Positions 1-7,619 are shown, counted from the first letter of the stretch. The stretch: 64,000 nucleotides of DNA from an uncultured Collinsella sp. (GCA_902495355.1 CABUWV010000004.1:62001-126000); one strand, 5' to 3'. The notes: a model not told the origin generated them from the sequence alone. Program-made: numbers and translations.

Positions 1-1275
1 CGCGTCGATATCCTTGAGCTTGCGCTCCATAACGTTGGTGCGCGTAGTGATAATGCCCTCGACCGTCTTTCCCGCGGTCTCGATCTGCTGTTGGGCGCGG
101 CGCAGCGCCGCCTGATAGCGCGGCAGCTCGGCCTTGACGGCAGAGAGCACACGCAGCACGTCATCGGTGCGTTTTTGCAACTTAAACGTCTGGTAGCTCA
201 TCTGCAAACTGTTGAGGATGGCCGCCATGGTGCTGGGCCCGGCAACGTTGACGTGATAGTCGCGGCCCAGGGTCTCGATAAGCCCGGGGCGGCTGACGAC
301 CTCGGCGTACAGGCCCTCAAAAGGCACGAACAGAATGCCAAAATTGGTCGTCGCGGGCACGCTCAGATACTTTTCGCAGATGTCCTTGGCCTCGCGCTTC
401 ACCATGGCGTCGAGCGTCTTGCGCGCTGCGGCGACGGCCTCGGCATCACCCGACTCTTGCGCGTCGAGCAGATGCTCGTACGCGTCGCCCGGGAATTTGG
501 AGTCGATCGGCAGCAGCACGGGATCGCCCTCGTCTACCGGCAGCTTGACGGCAAACTCAACGCGCTCCGAGGCGCCAGGCTTGGTGGCGACGTTTTCCAG
601 ATACTGGTCGGGCGTAAGGATGTCCGCCAGGATTGCACCCAGCTGCACCTCGCCCAAAATGCCACGCGCCTTGACGTTGCCCAGCACGCGCTTAAGGTCG
701 CCCACGCCGGTGGCAATGGACTGCATGTCGCCCAGGCCCTTGTACACAGCCTCGAGCTGGTCGCTCACCTGCTTAAACGATGCAGACAGGCGATCGTTGA
801 GCGTGCGGGAGAGTTTCTCGTCCACCGTCGCGCGCATCTGATCGAGCTGCACGTTGTTGTCCTTGCGGATGGCGCCCAGCTGGGCATCGACCGTCTCGCG
901 CACCTTGTCCAGGCGGCGCTCGATGCCCTCGCGGTTGGCACCGAGCTGTTGGGCCGTCTCGCGACGCAGGTCATCCATACGGTCGCCAGCCTGCGAGAAC
1001 TCACGCGCGATGGTCAGGTAGCGTTGCTGCTCCACGGCCGCATCGGTTGCCTGCTGCTGCGCGATGGCATTTGCCGTGCGGCGGGTTTCGGCCAAAGCGA
1101 CGTTCAGGGTGTCGAGCGCATTGTTGGCCTGCTCGAGCGCAGCCAGCATCTCCGCCCCGCTATCGCCGCTCTCCCGCAGCTTGGCACGAAAGCCCTTAAG
1201 CTGCAGGGCACAAGCCACAGCAACCCCCACCGCCACCAAGGCGATCACAACAAGCACAATATCAATAGCAGACAT
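1..1275 (-). CDS. rmuC: DNA recombination protein RmuC, C-terminus cut by window edge
   Basis: RmuC family, associated with limiting rearrangements during DNA repair and bearing a PD-(D/E)XK-like nuclease fold. Reading the minus strand from ATG at 1275 gives one N-terminal membrane helix (about residues 4-24), then a long Ala/Glu/Arg/Leu coiled coil (about 30-185), then the conserved RmuC core with VEFAVKLP, IDSKFPGDAYEHL and FVPFEGLYAE. About 425 codons are visible without a stop, so the protein continues beyond base 1; family members are usually 400-500 residues. It lies 51 bp downstream of the HTH gene on the same strand, but nothing else links the two. A long open frame on the opposite strand over this gene is a codon-bias shadow. 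Confidence 0.93.
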   Translation of the reverse strand, partial: MSAIDIVLVVIALVAVGVAVACALQLKGFRAKLRESGDSGAEMLAALEQANNALDTLNVALAETRRTANAIAQQQATDAAVEQQRYLTIAREFSQAGDRMDDLRRETAQQLGANREGIERRLDKVRETVDAQLGAIRKDNNVQLDQMRATVDEKLSRTLNDRLSASFKQVSDQLEAVYKGLGDMQSIATGVGDLKRVLGNVKARGILGEVQLGAILADILTPDQYLENVATKPGASERVEFAVKLPVDEGDPVLLPIDSKFPGDAYEHLLDAQESGDAEAVAAARKTLDAMVKREAKDICEKYLSVPATTNFGILFVPFEGLYAEVVSRPGLIETLGRDYHVNVAGPSTMAAILNSLQMSYQTFKLQKRTDDVLRVLSAVKAELPRYQAALRRAQQQIETAGKTVEGIITTRTNVMERKLKDIDA

Positions 1276-1326
1276 AATCTCCGCCCAACAAACCCAATCG
1301 AGCACCAATCAAAACCGCGATCAATC

Positions 1327-1890
1327 TTACCCCGCCACACACACCGGGCGCCCGGCCCCTTCTTGGGCGCCCCTCTCCTCCGCATATTCCATAATGCGGC
1401 GCGCCGTTTTCCTGCTCACCTTTGAGTCATCGCCGGCCAAGTATGCGTATACGTTTCCTTTATTCAGGCGCAGAGCACGGCAGAGGCCATAGCGCGTTAC
1501 ACCCGATTCCTCCAATGCTTCCAGCGTTTTCTTTCTCATCAGGGCGTTCACCCTTCTATCGGCCGCCGGCTTTTCCTTCACCGCTCTATATGCACGCCAA
1601 ACGTTGGCATAACGATTAGGGAGCTCACTTTTGGCGCATAGAGACGCCATGCTACCCGCTTGGCCGTACAAGGATAAAACGTCTCGGTAATCCTGTTCCA
1701 TCCACGAGCCCTCGGATAAGCCCAGAACGTATTCGGCTTTTCCTTGCGCCAAAGCGAGCAAAAACAGAGGCTCCGCCACGCGCGGCGCAGCCGTCGTCGC
1801 CTGCTCAACCAATTTTCTAAAACTCAGCGACTGCTGTCCGGATAGCTCTCGGCAATAGCCTTTTAAGAATCCCTCAAAGGTCAGATTCAA
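1327..1890 (-). CDS. HTH-domain protein, second gene of nucleotidyltransferase pair (putative antitoxin)
   Basis: A 187-residue protein of unknown function. TTG at 1890 is chosen as start because an AAGGAGGT ribosome site sits just upstream and the codon overlaps the upstream stop (TTGA), giving translational coupling to the nucleotidyltransferase. Longer readings begin inside the upstream gene and lack a ribosome site. The N-terminal 120 residues are helical and unrecognised. Residues about 130-170 (SGVTRYGLCRALRLNKGNVY, then ARRIMEYAEE) look like a Cro/CI-type helix-turn-helix. Partnership with a DxD nucleotidyltransferase recalls AbiE/MenAT-type toxin-antitoxin pairs, although there the antitoxin gene usually comes first. 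The antitoxin role is inference. Confidence 0.75.
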   Translation of the reverse strand: MNLTFEGFLKGYCRELSGQQSLSFRKLVEQATTAAPRVAEPLFLLALAQGKAEYVLGLSEGSWMEQDYRDVLSLYGQAGSMASLCAKSELPNRYANVWRAYRAVKEKPAADRRVNALMRKKTLEALEESGVTRYGLCRALRLNKGNVYAYLAGDDSKVSRKTARRIMEYAEERGAQEGAGRPVCVAG

Positions 1891-2417
1891 CCGAGCACCT
1901 CCTTTTTGTATTGCCTGTATGCACAGACCATCTCTTGATAACTCCGCTCCGAAGGCGACGACGCCAGTGCTTCTCCCTCGTCGAATATAAGCCGTTCGAG
2001 CAGCCCCCAATCAAGTCGGTCGACGAATGCCTGGCTATGAAGATCGATGATGTCGTTCGGACGGTAGGCATAGAGCTTCATTACCGCCAGGTCCTCCAAG
2101 GATGGCGTAAAGTACCTGATAAAGCGCGCCCCAATATCCAAGGGAATCAAACGATCTCCGTAATTGAACGGCATCTGATTACAATATGCCACCGCCATAC
2201 CATTCACCTCGGGGTATCGAGCTATGATCTCGCGGAGGCACCTATCTGCCTCAAACACATCAATGTCATGTGTAACCGAACGATTCGTCACATCGTTTAG
2301 CATGAAGGCGCTTCCTCCCACCAATACAACGTTCGGCCTGTCGTCTCTTGGACCTATTTCCAGCTCCGCCTCTTCGTCAATGCCCAAAAGAGTCTGTTCT
2401 AAATCCTGCTTATACAT
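1887..2417 (-). CDS. Nucleotidyltransferase-fold protein (DUF6036/AbiEii-like), putative toxin
   Basis: A 176-residue protein with the minimal nucleotidyltransferase signature: GGS at residues 34-36 followed by HDIDVFE, in which Asp51 and Asp53 are the expected metal-binding pair. A later lysine/aspartate stretch (AVMKLYAYRPNDIIDL) fits DUF6036/AbiEii-type proteins. ATG at 2417 follows AGGA at good spacing, and the upstream region is AT-rich with TAGTATTAT. It overlaps the HTH gene by 4 bp. Base composition is visibly more AT-rich than rmuC or rubrerythrin, suggesting acquisition by transfer. The substrate cannot be predicted; an antibiotic or tRNA nucleotidyltransferase role is possible, but a toxin-antitoxin role fits the pairing better. 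Confidence 0.8.
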   Translation of the reverse strand: MYKQDLEQTLLGIDEEAELEIGPRDDRPNVVLVGGSAFMLNDVTNRSVTHDIDVFEADRCLREIIARYPEVNGMAVAYCNQMPFNYGDRLIPLDIGARFIRYFTPSLEDLAVMKLYAYRPNDIIDLHSQAFVDRLDWGLLERLIFDEGEALASSPSERSYQEMVCAYRQYKKEVLG

Positions 2418-2540
2418 AACAAATCCTATTATTATTCATCTTCAATAATACTATTCAGTCGCACGACAGGACCCACAGGATGCAAGAATTCCGCTCGTGG
2501 CGATAATCCCTACACCCTAGAAGTCCTAATGTGACAAACG

Positions 2541-2975
2541 CTAACTCTCCCAGCCGGCGCGGATTGTTGTTATGACATCGCCTAGGCGCTGGCCGAGGGC
2601 TGACAGATGTTGGAGCACTTCGCTGGGCGAAGCACCGTTGAGGATGCAGGTGAGCGCATACGAGACCAAGAAAATCGCCGCAAGTCCTAGCGGAATGAGC
2701 ACGATCATCGCCAATGTGCGCAGGCGCTGGCCCACGCGGCGACGACGCGCACGACGCTTGTCGAACGCGAGCTCCTGCGCATATGAATCTTGCTGTACGG
2801 AATAGGCCTCTGGTGCCGATTCGCACCCGGGCACAGCTGCAGGTACAGCAGCGGGCACGACATTTTGCGCAAAGGGCTGGACTGCCGCCCCTTGCATTTG
2901 CATCTCCATGAGTCGTTGCTGCTGGCGCAACATGCGCTCGGCTTGTTGCTGCGGAGTCTCAAGAAACAGATCCAT
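2541..2975 (-). CDS. Small single-pass membrane protein, unknown function
   Basis: A 144-residue protein. ATG at 2975 is preferred over the in-frame TTG at 2987 because GGAGG lies 5 bp upstream of it. The N-terminal 35 residues are rich in Gln and Met (QQQAERMLRQQQRLMEMQMQ) and probably helical, then a low-complexity Ala/Val/Pro stretch, a basic cluster (KRRARRRRVGQRLR, about residues 74-87) and one membrane helix (about 90-112), ending in a short tail. The positive-inside rule puts the long N-terminus in the cytoplasm. No known domain is recognised and neighbouring genes give no clue. Confidence 0.6.
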   Translation of the reverse strand: MDLFLETPQQQAERMLRQQQRLMEMQMQGAAVQPFAQNVVPAAVPAAVPGCESAPEAYSVQQDSYAQELAFDKRRARRRRVGQRLRTLAMIVLIPLGLAAIFLVSYALTCILNGASPSEVLQHLSALGQRLGDVITTIRAGWES

Positions 2976-3228
2976 GCTGGCCTCCAAAATCGGAGCATTC
3001 GACGCTTACGACCAGCATCCCGCACCGCCATGACCGCGACAACGCAATCGCCGGCAATAGCCACAAAGTTTCTTTTGCTCAAAAGCTGTCGAAAAGCTCA
3101 ACAACTCCCCTACCAGCACTTTCTCTGAGCTTTTTTCGCCAGCAATCTTTTGGCCTTCCACCCTTACGCCAACTGACCAAAATCTAACCAAAAGCTTGAC
3201 GGAAATTGTGGAGACAGGGACCCCACAC

Positions 3229-3256
3229 AAAAAGTGCCGCCCCAAAGGGGCGGCAC
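3229..3256 (-). terminator. Rho-independent terminator after rubrerythrin
   Basis: Perfect 10-bp stem GTGCCGCCCC / GGGGCGGCAC with a 3-nt loop, followed on the minus strand by TTTTT. It lies about 170 bp beyond the rubrerythrin stop, past the long inverted repeat. Confidence 0.85.
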
Positions 3257-3306
3257 ACAAACTTATTATCAGCTTTTCTGTAACGAGCACGCGACGACTC
3301 AACGCC

Positions 3307-3404
3307 GGAGCGCAGGGCGGGAGGCCGGATTGCCCTCCCTCAACGCGACCCTGCGGAGCCGTGAGCGGGGAGGGAAGGCAATCCGGCCTCCCGCCCTGCG
3401 CTCC
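3307..3404. repeat. Long inverted repeat, 34-bp arms, class A loop
   Basis: Arms 3307-3340 and 3371-3404 are reverse complements with one mismatch, separated by 30 bp. The loop contains GCGACCCTGCGGAGCCGTGA, closely resembling the loop of the repeat at 62289-62358, whose arms are different. It begins 20 bp downstream of the rubrerythrin stop codon, so on the mRNA it forms a very stable 3' hairpin before the terminator. Confidence 0.85.
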
Positions 3405-3424
3405 GCAGCAGCCAGCGCCACGCG

Positions 3425-3964
3425 CTAGTAGTTCACCACCTGCTCCTCAAAGTACGCCTTCGGGTGGTTACACACCGGGCACACCTCAGGCGCCTCGGCA
3501 CCAACGTGCAGGTGCCCGCAGTTCAGGCACTTCCATACCTTCACGCCCTCACGCTCAAACACCTCGCCCGACTCGATGCGCTCGACGAGTTTGTTGTAGC
3601 GCTCCTCGTGGGCCTTCTCGACGGCGGCGACACCACGGAACTTTGCGGCAATCTCGGCAAAGCCCTCCTCCTCGGCGGTCTTGGCAAACTCGTCGTACAT
3701 CGTGGTCCACTCGTAGTTCTCGCCCGCAGCGGCGTCGCGCAGGTTGTCCAGAGTGCCCGGAACGGCGCCGTCGTGCAGATACTTAAACCACAGCTTGGCG
3801 TGCTCGGACTCGTTGCCCGCCGTCTCGGCAAAAATATTCGAGATCTGAACGTAGCCGTCCTTTTTGGCCTTGGATGCATAGTAGCGATACTTGGTGTGTG
3901 CCTGGGACTCACCGGCAAAAGCGGTCTCGAGGTTCTTCTTGGTTTGGGAATTCTCAAAATCCAT
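3425..3964 (-). CDS. rbr: Rubrerythrin
   Basis: Cytoplasmic non-haem diiron peroxidase of anaerobes that reduces hydrogen peroxide. The 179-residue protein has the N-terminal four-helix ferritin-like domain with diiron ligand motifs (AFAGESQAHTKY near residue 20 and EKAHEERY near 120) and a C-terminal rubredoxin-like domain with two CxxC pairs (CLNCGHL and CPVCNHP, about residues 146-165). Length is typical. ATG at 3964 follows GAAGGGAAG; the upstream in-frame TTG has no ribosome site. It is transcribed alone. Only the long inverted repeat and the terminator follow it. Confidence 0.96.
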   Translation of the reverse strand: MDFENSQTKKNLETAFAGESQAHTKYRYYASKAKKDGYVQISNIFAETAGNESEHAKLWFKYLHDGAVPGTLDNLRDAAAGENYEWTTMYDEFAKTAEEEGFAEIAAKFRGVAAVEKAHEERYNKLVERIESGEVFEREGVKVWKCLNCGHLHVGAEAPEVCPVCNHPKAYFEEQVVNY

Positions 3965-4078
3965 AGGTGTACTTCCCTTCAACGCATGCCGCCCGTAGGC
4001 TTCGAGCGGCCTCGTCTTTAGGATGCCCTCATGCCGCGAATTTAAACCTTACAATCCCGTTCTTCAGATTTGAGCGGG

Positions 4079-4984
4079 CTACACACTCAACCAACGATCG
4101 TCCTCGGCTCGGCAAAAGCCCTCGCGCTCCAGGTCAGCTAGAATGCCCGCGATCAAGTCGCACTCGACCGGCCCGCGACCGGCTGCCGCTTCCATCTCGT
4201 TAACGCCCACCACGGCATCAGCAAGCGTAATCCCCGCCGGCTGGCCATCGCGCGCTGCCAGCAACATACGCACGATATGCGCGCGCTTTTGGCGACGCGA
4301 GCCCTCAAACTTGGACTGACGACTATAGCCCGCCGAGCGCCTGGACGGATTGGGCAACGTCTTTTTTAGATATGCACCGTAATCTAGCAACGCGTAATAC
4401 CACGCGCGTGGCGTGTCGGCATCGTCTTGAGGCGCGGCAAAGGGCGCAATCTCGTCCGCCGACGCACCGGGAGCCGCCGGACAAGCAGCCTGGATCAGCG
4501 GCACCAGCTCGCGATCGGGAACAGCCGGTACATCGGGAAAGAAATGATGCAAAAAGACCGTGCGCACGTTGGTCTCCAGATACACACCTGGAAGATCAAA
4601 CGCAAACGACCGGATACCCTGCGCCGTTGCCGGGCCAATACCAGGCAGGGCGACCAGGTCACGCGTCTCGCGCGGAAACTCCCCGCCCCAATCCTCTACG
4701 ACCCGTTGAGCGGCCCCATGAAGCGCCAGAGCGCGTCGGTTGTAGCCCATGCCCTGCCAAGCGTCCAAAACATCGGAAGGCGCGGCCTGGGCAAGCGCCT
4801 GCACAGTCGGAAAACGATCGAGCCACACCGGCATGCGCGCCTCCACACGCGGCACCTGCGTTTGCTGCAGCATGACCTCAGAAAGCCAAATGATGTACGG
4901 ATCGCGTGTGCGGCGCCACGGAAGGTCGCGATAACGCAGGACCCCTTCCGAACGAATCATCGAACGAAAGGGGTCCTGAATCAT
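4079..4984 (-). CDS. MutY-like adenine glycosylase lacking Fe-S cluster cysteines
   Basis: HhH-GPD base-excision glycosylase of the MutY/Nth superfamily, expected to remove mispaired bases. The 301-residue protein has LPWRRTRDPYIIWLSEVMLQ with the MutY-type Glu at LSEVMLQQTQV (about residue 36), and the helix-hairpin-helix LPGIGPATAQGIRSFAF. Two oddities are visible. The family motif LDGNVxRV, which carries the catalytic Asp, reads LETNVRTV here, so Asp is Glu. The four cysteines that hold the 4Fe-4S cluster after the glycosylase core are absent, replaced by a basic stretch (NPSRRSAGYSRQSKFEGSRR). The C-terminal 70 residues look winged-helix-like. It lies 21 bp after the Rrf2 regulator gene on the same strand, probably one transcript. 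Confidence 0.82.
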   Translation of the reverse strand: MIQDPFRSMIRSEGVLRYRDLPWRRTRDPYIIWLSEVMLQQTQVPRVEARMPVWLDRFPTVQALAQAAPSDVLDAWQGMGYNRRALALHGAAQRVVEDWGGEFPRETRDLVALPGIGPATAQGIRSFAFDLPGVYLETNVRTVFLHHFFPDVPAVPDRELVPLIQAACPAAPGASADEIAPFAAPQDDADTPRAWYYALLDYGAYLKKTLPNPSRRSAGYSRQSKFEGSRRQKRAHIVRMLLAARDGQPAGITLADAVVGVNEMEAAAGRGPVECDLIAGILADLEREGFCRAEDDRWLSV

Positions 4985-5005
4985 GGCTATGCTCCTTATG
5001 CGGCG

Positions 5006-5491
5006 CTATTCCTCCCGGTAAGCACACGCGCAGGTGGCGTACTCGGGAAACGCTTCGCGGTCGGCGAACTTGGGATCGACGGCCGGGAACTGGCGATGAG
5101 CGACGATGTCGCCGAGCGAAACGGAATCGAGGTAGTCGCGCATCAACGCCTGAGCTCCGGCCCACAGGGGATGATAGCAGCACGCGCCCATGCGCGCACA
5201 GTCACCATCGGGCGCGGTGCAATCGTTCATAACCATAGGACCCTGAACAGCCTCGACGACCTGGCGGATAGTGACGTCGTCCGGACTAACCTTGAGACGC
5301 ATGCCACCGTGGACGCCACGCAGGCTCTCCACAATACCGGCCTGGACCAAACCGTGCTGAATCGAGCGGGCAAACGAATACGGGACATTGACCTCTTCGG
5401 CAGCGGTGCGAACAGAAAGCAAACACTCCGGATCCTCGGCAAGCATCGCCAGCATACGAAGGGCGTAATCAGTCTTCCTCGATATGTCCAT
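5006..5491 (-). CDS. Rrf2-family transcriptional regulator
   Basis: A 161-residue winged-helix regulator. The N-terminus MDISRKTDYALRML and the segment VPYSFARSIQHGLVQAG are characteristic of Rrf2/IscR/NsrR proteins. Four cysteines (Cys91, Cys98, Cys104, Cys105) lie where Rrf2 sensors bind an Fe-S cluster, so redox, NO or iron-sulphur sensing is likely. ATG at 5491 follows AGGGG; a longer reading from 5599 lacks such a site. It is upstream of the MutY-like gene with a 21-bp gap. TATACT at 5652-5657 (minus strand) is a plausible -10 element for this operon. Confidence 0.9.
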   Translation of the reverse strand: MDISRKTDYALRMLAMLAEDPECLLSVRTAAEEVNVPYSFARSIQHGLVQAGIVESLRGVHGGMRLKVSPDDVTIRQVVEAVQGPMVMNDCTAPDGDCARMGACCYHPLWAGAQALMRDYLDSVSLGDIVAHRQFPAVDPKFADREAFPEYATCACAYREE

Positions 5492-5816
5492 TTTTCCCCT
5501 TTCAAGGAATACGAACAGCTCGAACGAGCTCCGGGGCCGAGCTTGTGTCGAGACGCTAAATGACCGCCAGGACATCCAAATGGTAAATCGGATATCCACT
5601 GAGTGCCGCGCTTGGAGCGAAATGCATCAGATGCGGCGCACAGTGCAATTTAGTATAACCTAACCCCCCCTGTCTCGTAGAACAGGTGTTGCGCAACAAA
5701 GCTGTTGTTCAGACAGATATACTTATTAGATTTTACTCGCGTTCCCGAAGGCGCGGGGATTCTGGGCGAAGATGCACTAGGGCGATCGTTCTATCGAAAC
5801 AAAGTGCATCAAACGC
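5492..5816. other. Gap upstream of Rrf2 gene
   Basis: About 325 bp with no gene supported. It holds the leader of the Rrf2 operon, with TATACT at 5652-5657 on the minus strand as a likely -10 box; the -35 region is weak, as is common for activator- or repressor-controlled promoters. An imperfect hairpin (CTGTCT ... AGACAG) spans roughly 5669-5718. Confidence 0.4.
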
Positions 5817-5842
5817 AAAAAGCCACGTCCGAAGACGTGGCT
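5817..5842 (-). terminator. Terminator of tRNA-Asp
   Basis: Stem AGCCACGTC / GACGTGGCT with a CGAA loop, ending in a T-run on the minus strand, about 10 bp beyond the tRNA CCA end. Confidence 0.85.
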
Positions 5843-5852
5843 TTAATTGCGT

Positions 5853-5930
<78 letters not shown>

Positions 5931-5976
5931 AGGCAGACGTTCGCGTTTGTTTCCGCTCGCGTGCGCTGCGGGGATT

Positions 5977-6006
5977 AGTATACACAGAAGTCTGTCCGGC
6001 GCGCAA
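5977..6006 (-). promoter_or_regulatory. Promoter of tRNA-Asp
   Basis: TTGCGC (6001-6006) and TATACT (5977-5982) on the minus strand with an 18-bp spacer, placing transcription start about 40 bp before the tRNA 5' end. Confidence 0.7.
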
Positions 6007-6038
6007 CAACTTTTTTGAAAAATTTTTTGGGGCCATCC

Positions 6039-6181
6039 GGGAGGGCTTCCGGGGCTGAGGGCGGGGGTTAAGTTTGCTGCTCTACAGTCCTGCGCAAGAC
6101 GGAAAGCACATTAAGTGCTTTCCTTTGCGTGCGGAACTCGCGACAAACTTAACCCCCGCCCTCAGCCCCGGAAGCCCTCCC
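6039..6181. repeat. Long perfect inverted repeat, 38-bp arms, nested hairpin (class B)
   Basis: Arms 6039-6076 and 6144-6181 are perfect reverse complements over 38 bp. The 67-bp interior contains a second hairpin, GGAAAGCAC (6101-6109) and GTGCTTTCC (6115-6123). The architecture, with GCAAGACGGAAAG then CTTTCC in the interior, resembles the nested repeat at 20954-21078 (GCAGGACGAAAG then CTTTC), although the outer arms are unrelated. It occupies the gap between the phosphoesterase terminator and the tRNA-Asp promoter. Confidence 0.9.
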
Positions 6182-6299
6182 TGCCGTCACATTATTCAAC
6201 CAGTTTTGCGGGCGTGCGCCGCTGCGCGGCTAGCCCGCGTGCTCCTCGGCGGGGTTGGTCTGATTGTTTTTGTTGAAGCTCTGCCTTTGGCTCAAATGG

Positions 6300-6331
6300 A
6301 AACGGGGGACGCATTTGCATCCCCCGTTTTT
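6300..6331. terminator. Terminator after phosphoesterase gene
   Basis: Stem AAACGGGGGA / TCCCCCGTTT with a 10-nt loop. The T-run is best on the plus strand, but the stem lies just beyond the minus-strand stop at 6339, so it may act in both directions. Confidence 0.6.
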
Positions 6332-6338
6332 GTTGTGG

Positions 6339-6806
6339 TTACTCTAGATCAATAAATTTGGTGCTTATGATCTTGCCGTCTTTTACTAGCATTCTGGCCA
6401 TGGTGGGGCCTCGGGTGCCTCTGGGGTAGCTGGCGCTGCCCGGGTTGAGGACTAAGCAACGGCCCACTTGGGCTTCTTTGGTTACGTGGGTGTGGCCGTT
6501 GATGGCTACGTCTACGGATCCCACCGGAAGGTCTTCGCGGTAGTGGGCTACGGCGAATTTGAGGCCTTCGTAGGTAAAGAGCGCAAGACGGTCTACATCG
6601 GGACCGTAGTCGCGGTAGTAATCGTTGTTGCCCAGTACGGCCCGCACGGGGGCGATGGTGCATAGGTGCTCGTAGTCCATCTCTGACGTGAGGTCGCCGG
6701 CGTGGATAATCAGATCCGCGCCCTCAAGCTCGTCCAGGAGCGCAGGCGATAAATAGCCGTGGGTGTCCGAGATGATGTCGATGCGCTTGGCGCTTGCACT
6801 GTTCAT
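6339..6806 (-). CDS. Metallophosphoesterase, YfcE/MJ0936 family
   Basis: A small (155 residues) calcineurin-like phosphoesterase, a family that acts on phosphodiesters with two metal ions. All core motifs are present in order: SDTHG (Asp14, His16), HAGDLT, LGNND, and GHTHV, the last being the C-terminal metal ligand. ATG at 6806 follows GGAAGGGA; the longer reading from 6848 starts inside terminator-like sequence. It is cytoplasmic, with no signal peptide. In many Firmicutes and Actinobacteria such genes sit next to an RdgB/HAM1 pyrophosphatase; no such neighbour is seen here. The physiological substrate is not predictable. Confidence 0.92.
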   Translation of the reverse strand: MNSASAKRIDIISDTHGYLSPALLDELEGADLIIHAGDLTSEMDYEHLCTIAPVRAVLGNNDYYRDYGPDVDRLALFTYEGLKFAVAHYREDLPVGSVDVAINGHTHVTKEAQVGRCLVLNPGSASYPRGTRGPTMARMLVKDGKIISTKFIDLE

Positions 6807-6846
6807 GGGATCCCTTCCGCAAAAAAACGATTCGGCAGATACATAC

Positions 6847-6896
6847 AAAAAGGCCCCACGGCTCCGCAGACGATGGGTCTACAGGGCTGCGGGGCC
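6847..6896 (-). terminator. Terminator of the LytTR operon 1
   Basis: Bulged stem with GGGGCC (6891-6896) pairing GGCCCC (6852-6857) and an inner CTGC/GCAG segment, followed on the minus strand by TTTTT. It is 6 bp beyond the response-regulator stop. Confidence 0.8.
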
Positions 6897-6902
6897 AGTG
6901 TG

Positions 6903-7619
6903 CTAGAGACTCAGAGCCTTCTTGAGCGGCACGACGCGGCGGCGCGAAACCGGCACGCGTTCGTCGACGCCCGTAATGCCCAGCTGGATGGCACCCGAGG
7001 GCACCGTCTCGACGTCCGTGACGCACGCCAAGTTGACGATATAGCGACGGTGAACACGGAAGAAGCCAAAGTCGCAGAGCTTGGCCTCAAACTGCGCCAG
7101 CGAGGTCGTCGACAAAAAGCGATCATCGACGGTATAGATGCAGGAGTAATCGTCCTTAGCCATGATAAAGCGAATGTCGTCCACGGGAATGAGCACCTTG
7201 CGGCCGCCCTTTTCCACCGGGATACGCTCGATGGTCACCTTGCTGTCCGTAACCGGCTTGGCGCGTTGCATGACCTTCTCGATCGCGCGATCCAAGCGAG
7301 CTTCTTCGACCGGCTTCATCAGATAATCGACGGCATCCACGTCGAATGCCTCGACCGCATGGTCACTATACGCAGTCACAAACACGATCGCCGGCGGATT
7401 TTTGAGCTTATGCAGCGCCTCGGCAAGTTGCAGGCCCGAGGCACCGGGCATCGAGATATCGAGAAACACGACATCCACGCGACTTTCCATAAGCATCTCG
7501 ATGGCGGAGCGGACGCTCGACGCCTCCGTGATCGTGCCGATCTTGCCCGTTTGCTCGAGCAGGAAGCGAAGCTCCGAGCGAGCCGGCGCCTCATCATCCA
7601 CAATCATCGCACGCAGCAT
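6903..7619 (-). CDS. LytTR-family response regulator 1
   Basis: A 238-residue two-component response regulator. The receiver domain (about residues 3-115) has the acidic pair in IVDDE, phospho-acceptor Asp54 in FLDISMP, and YLMKP with the conserved Lys. A LytTR DNA-binding domain (about 130-235) contains FFRVHRRYIVNL and VPVSRRRV. LytTR proteins bind short direct repeats and often control cell-wall, virulence or bacteriocin genes. ATG at 7619 is chosen over an upstream TTG (7640); GAAAGG lies about 10 bp upstream. Its partner sensor ends 73 bp upstream on the same strand. A second, paralogous system lies at 12789-14947. Confidence 0.93.
   Translation of the reverse strand: MLRAMIVDDEAPARSELRFLLEQTGKIGTITEASSVRSAIEMLMESRVDVVFLDISMPGASGLQLAEALHKLKNPPAIVFVTAYSDHAVEAFDVDAVDYLMKPVEEARLDRAIEKVMQRAKPVTDSKVTIERIPVEKGGRKVLIPVDDIRFIMAKDDYSCIYTVDDRFLSTTSLAQFEAKLCDFGFFRVHRRYIVNLACVTDVETVPSGAIQLGITGVDERVPVSRRRVVPLKKALSL

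Larger units (their letters stand above)
2976..3424. other. Gap of about 450 bp with terminator and long inverted repeat
   Basis: No convincing gene. It holds, from the right, the 34-bp-arm inverted repeat at 3307-3404, the terminator at 3229-3256, a small TGTGG/CCACA hairpin around 3207-3227, and an AAAAGCTCA/TGAGCTTTTT repeat near 3093-3133 followed by T residues on the plus strand. The left part is presumably leader and promoter for the small membrane protein; no clear -35/-10 pair is seen. Confidence 0.5.

Noticed and set aside
91..1425. Plus-strand open frame of 444 codons
   Set aside because: It lies opposite rmuC, has no family-like motifs and is rich in Arg/His/Leu/Gly as expected for the antisense of a high-GC gene.
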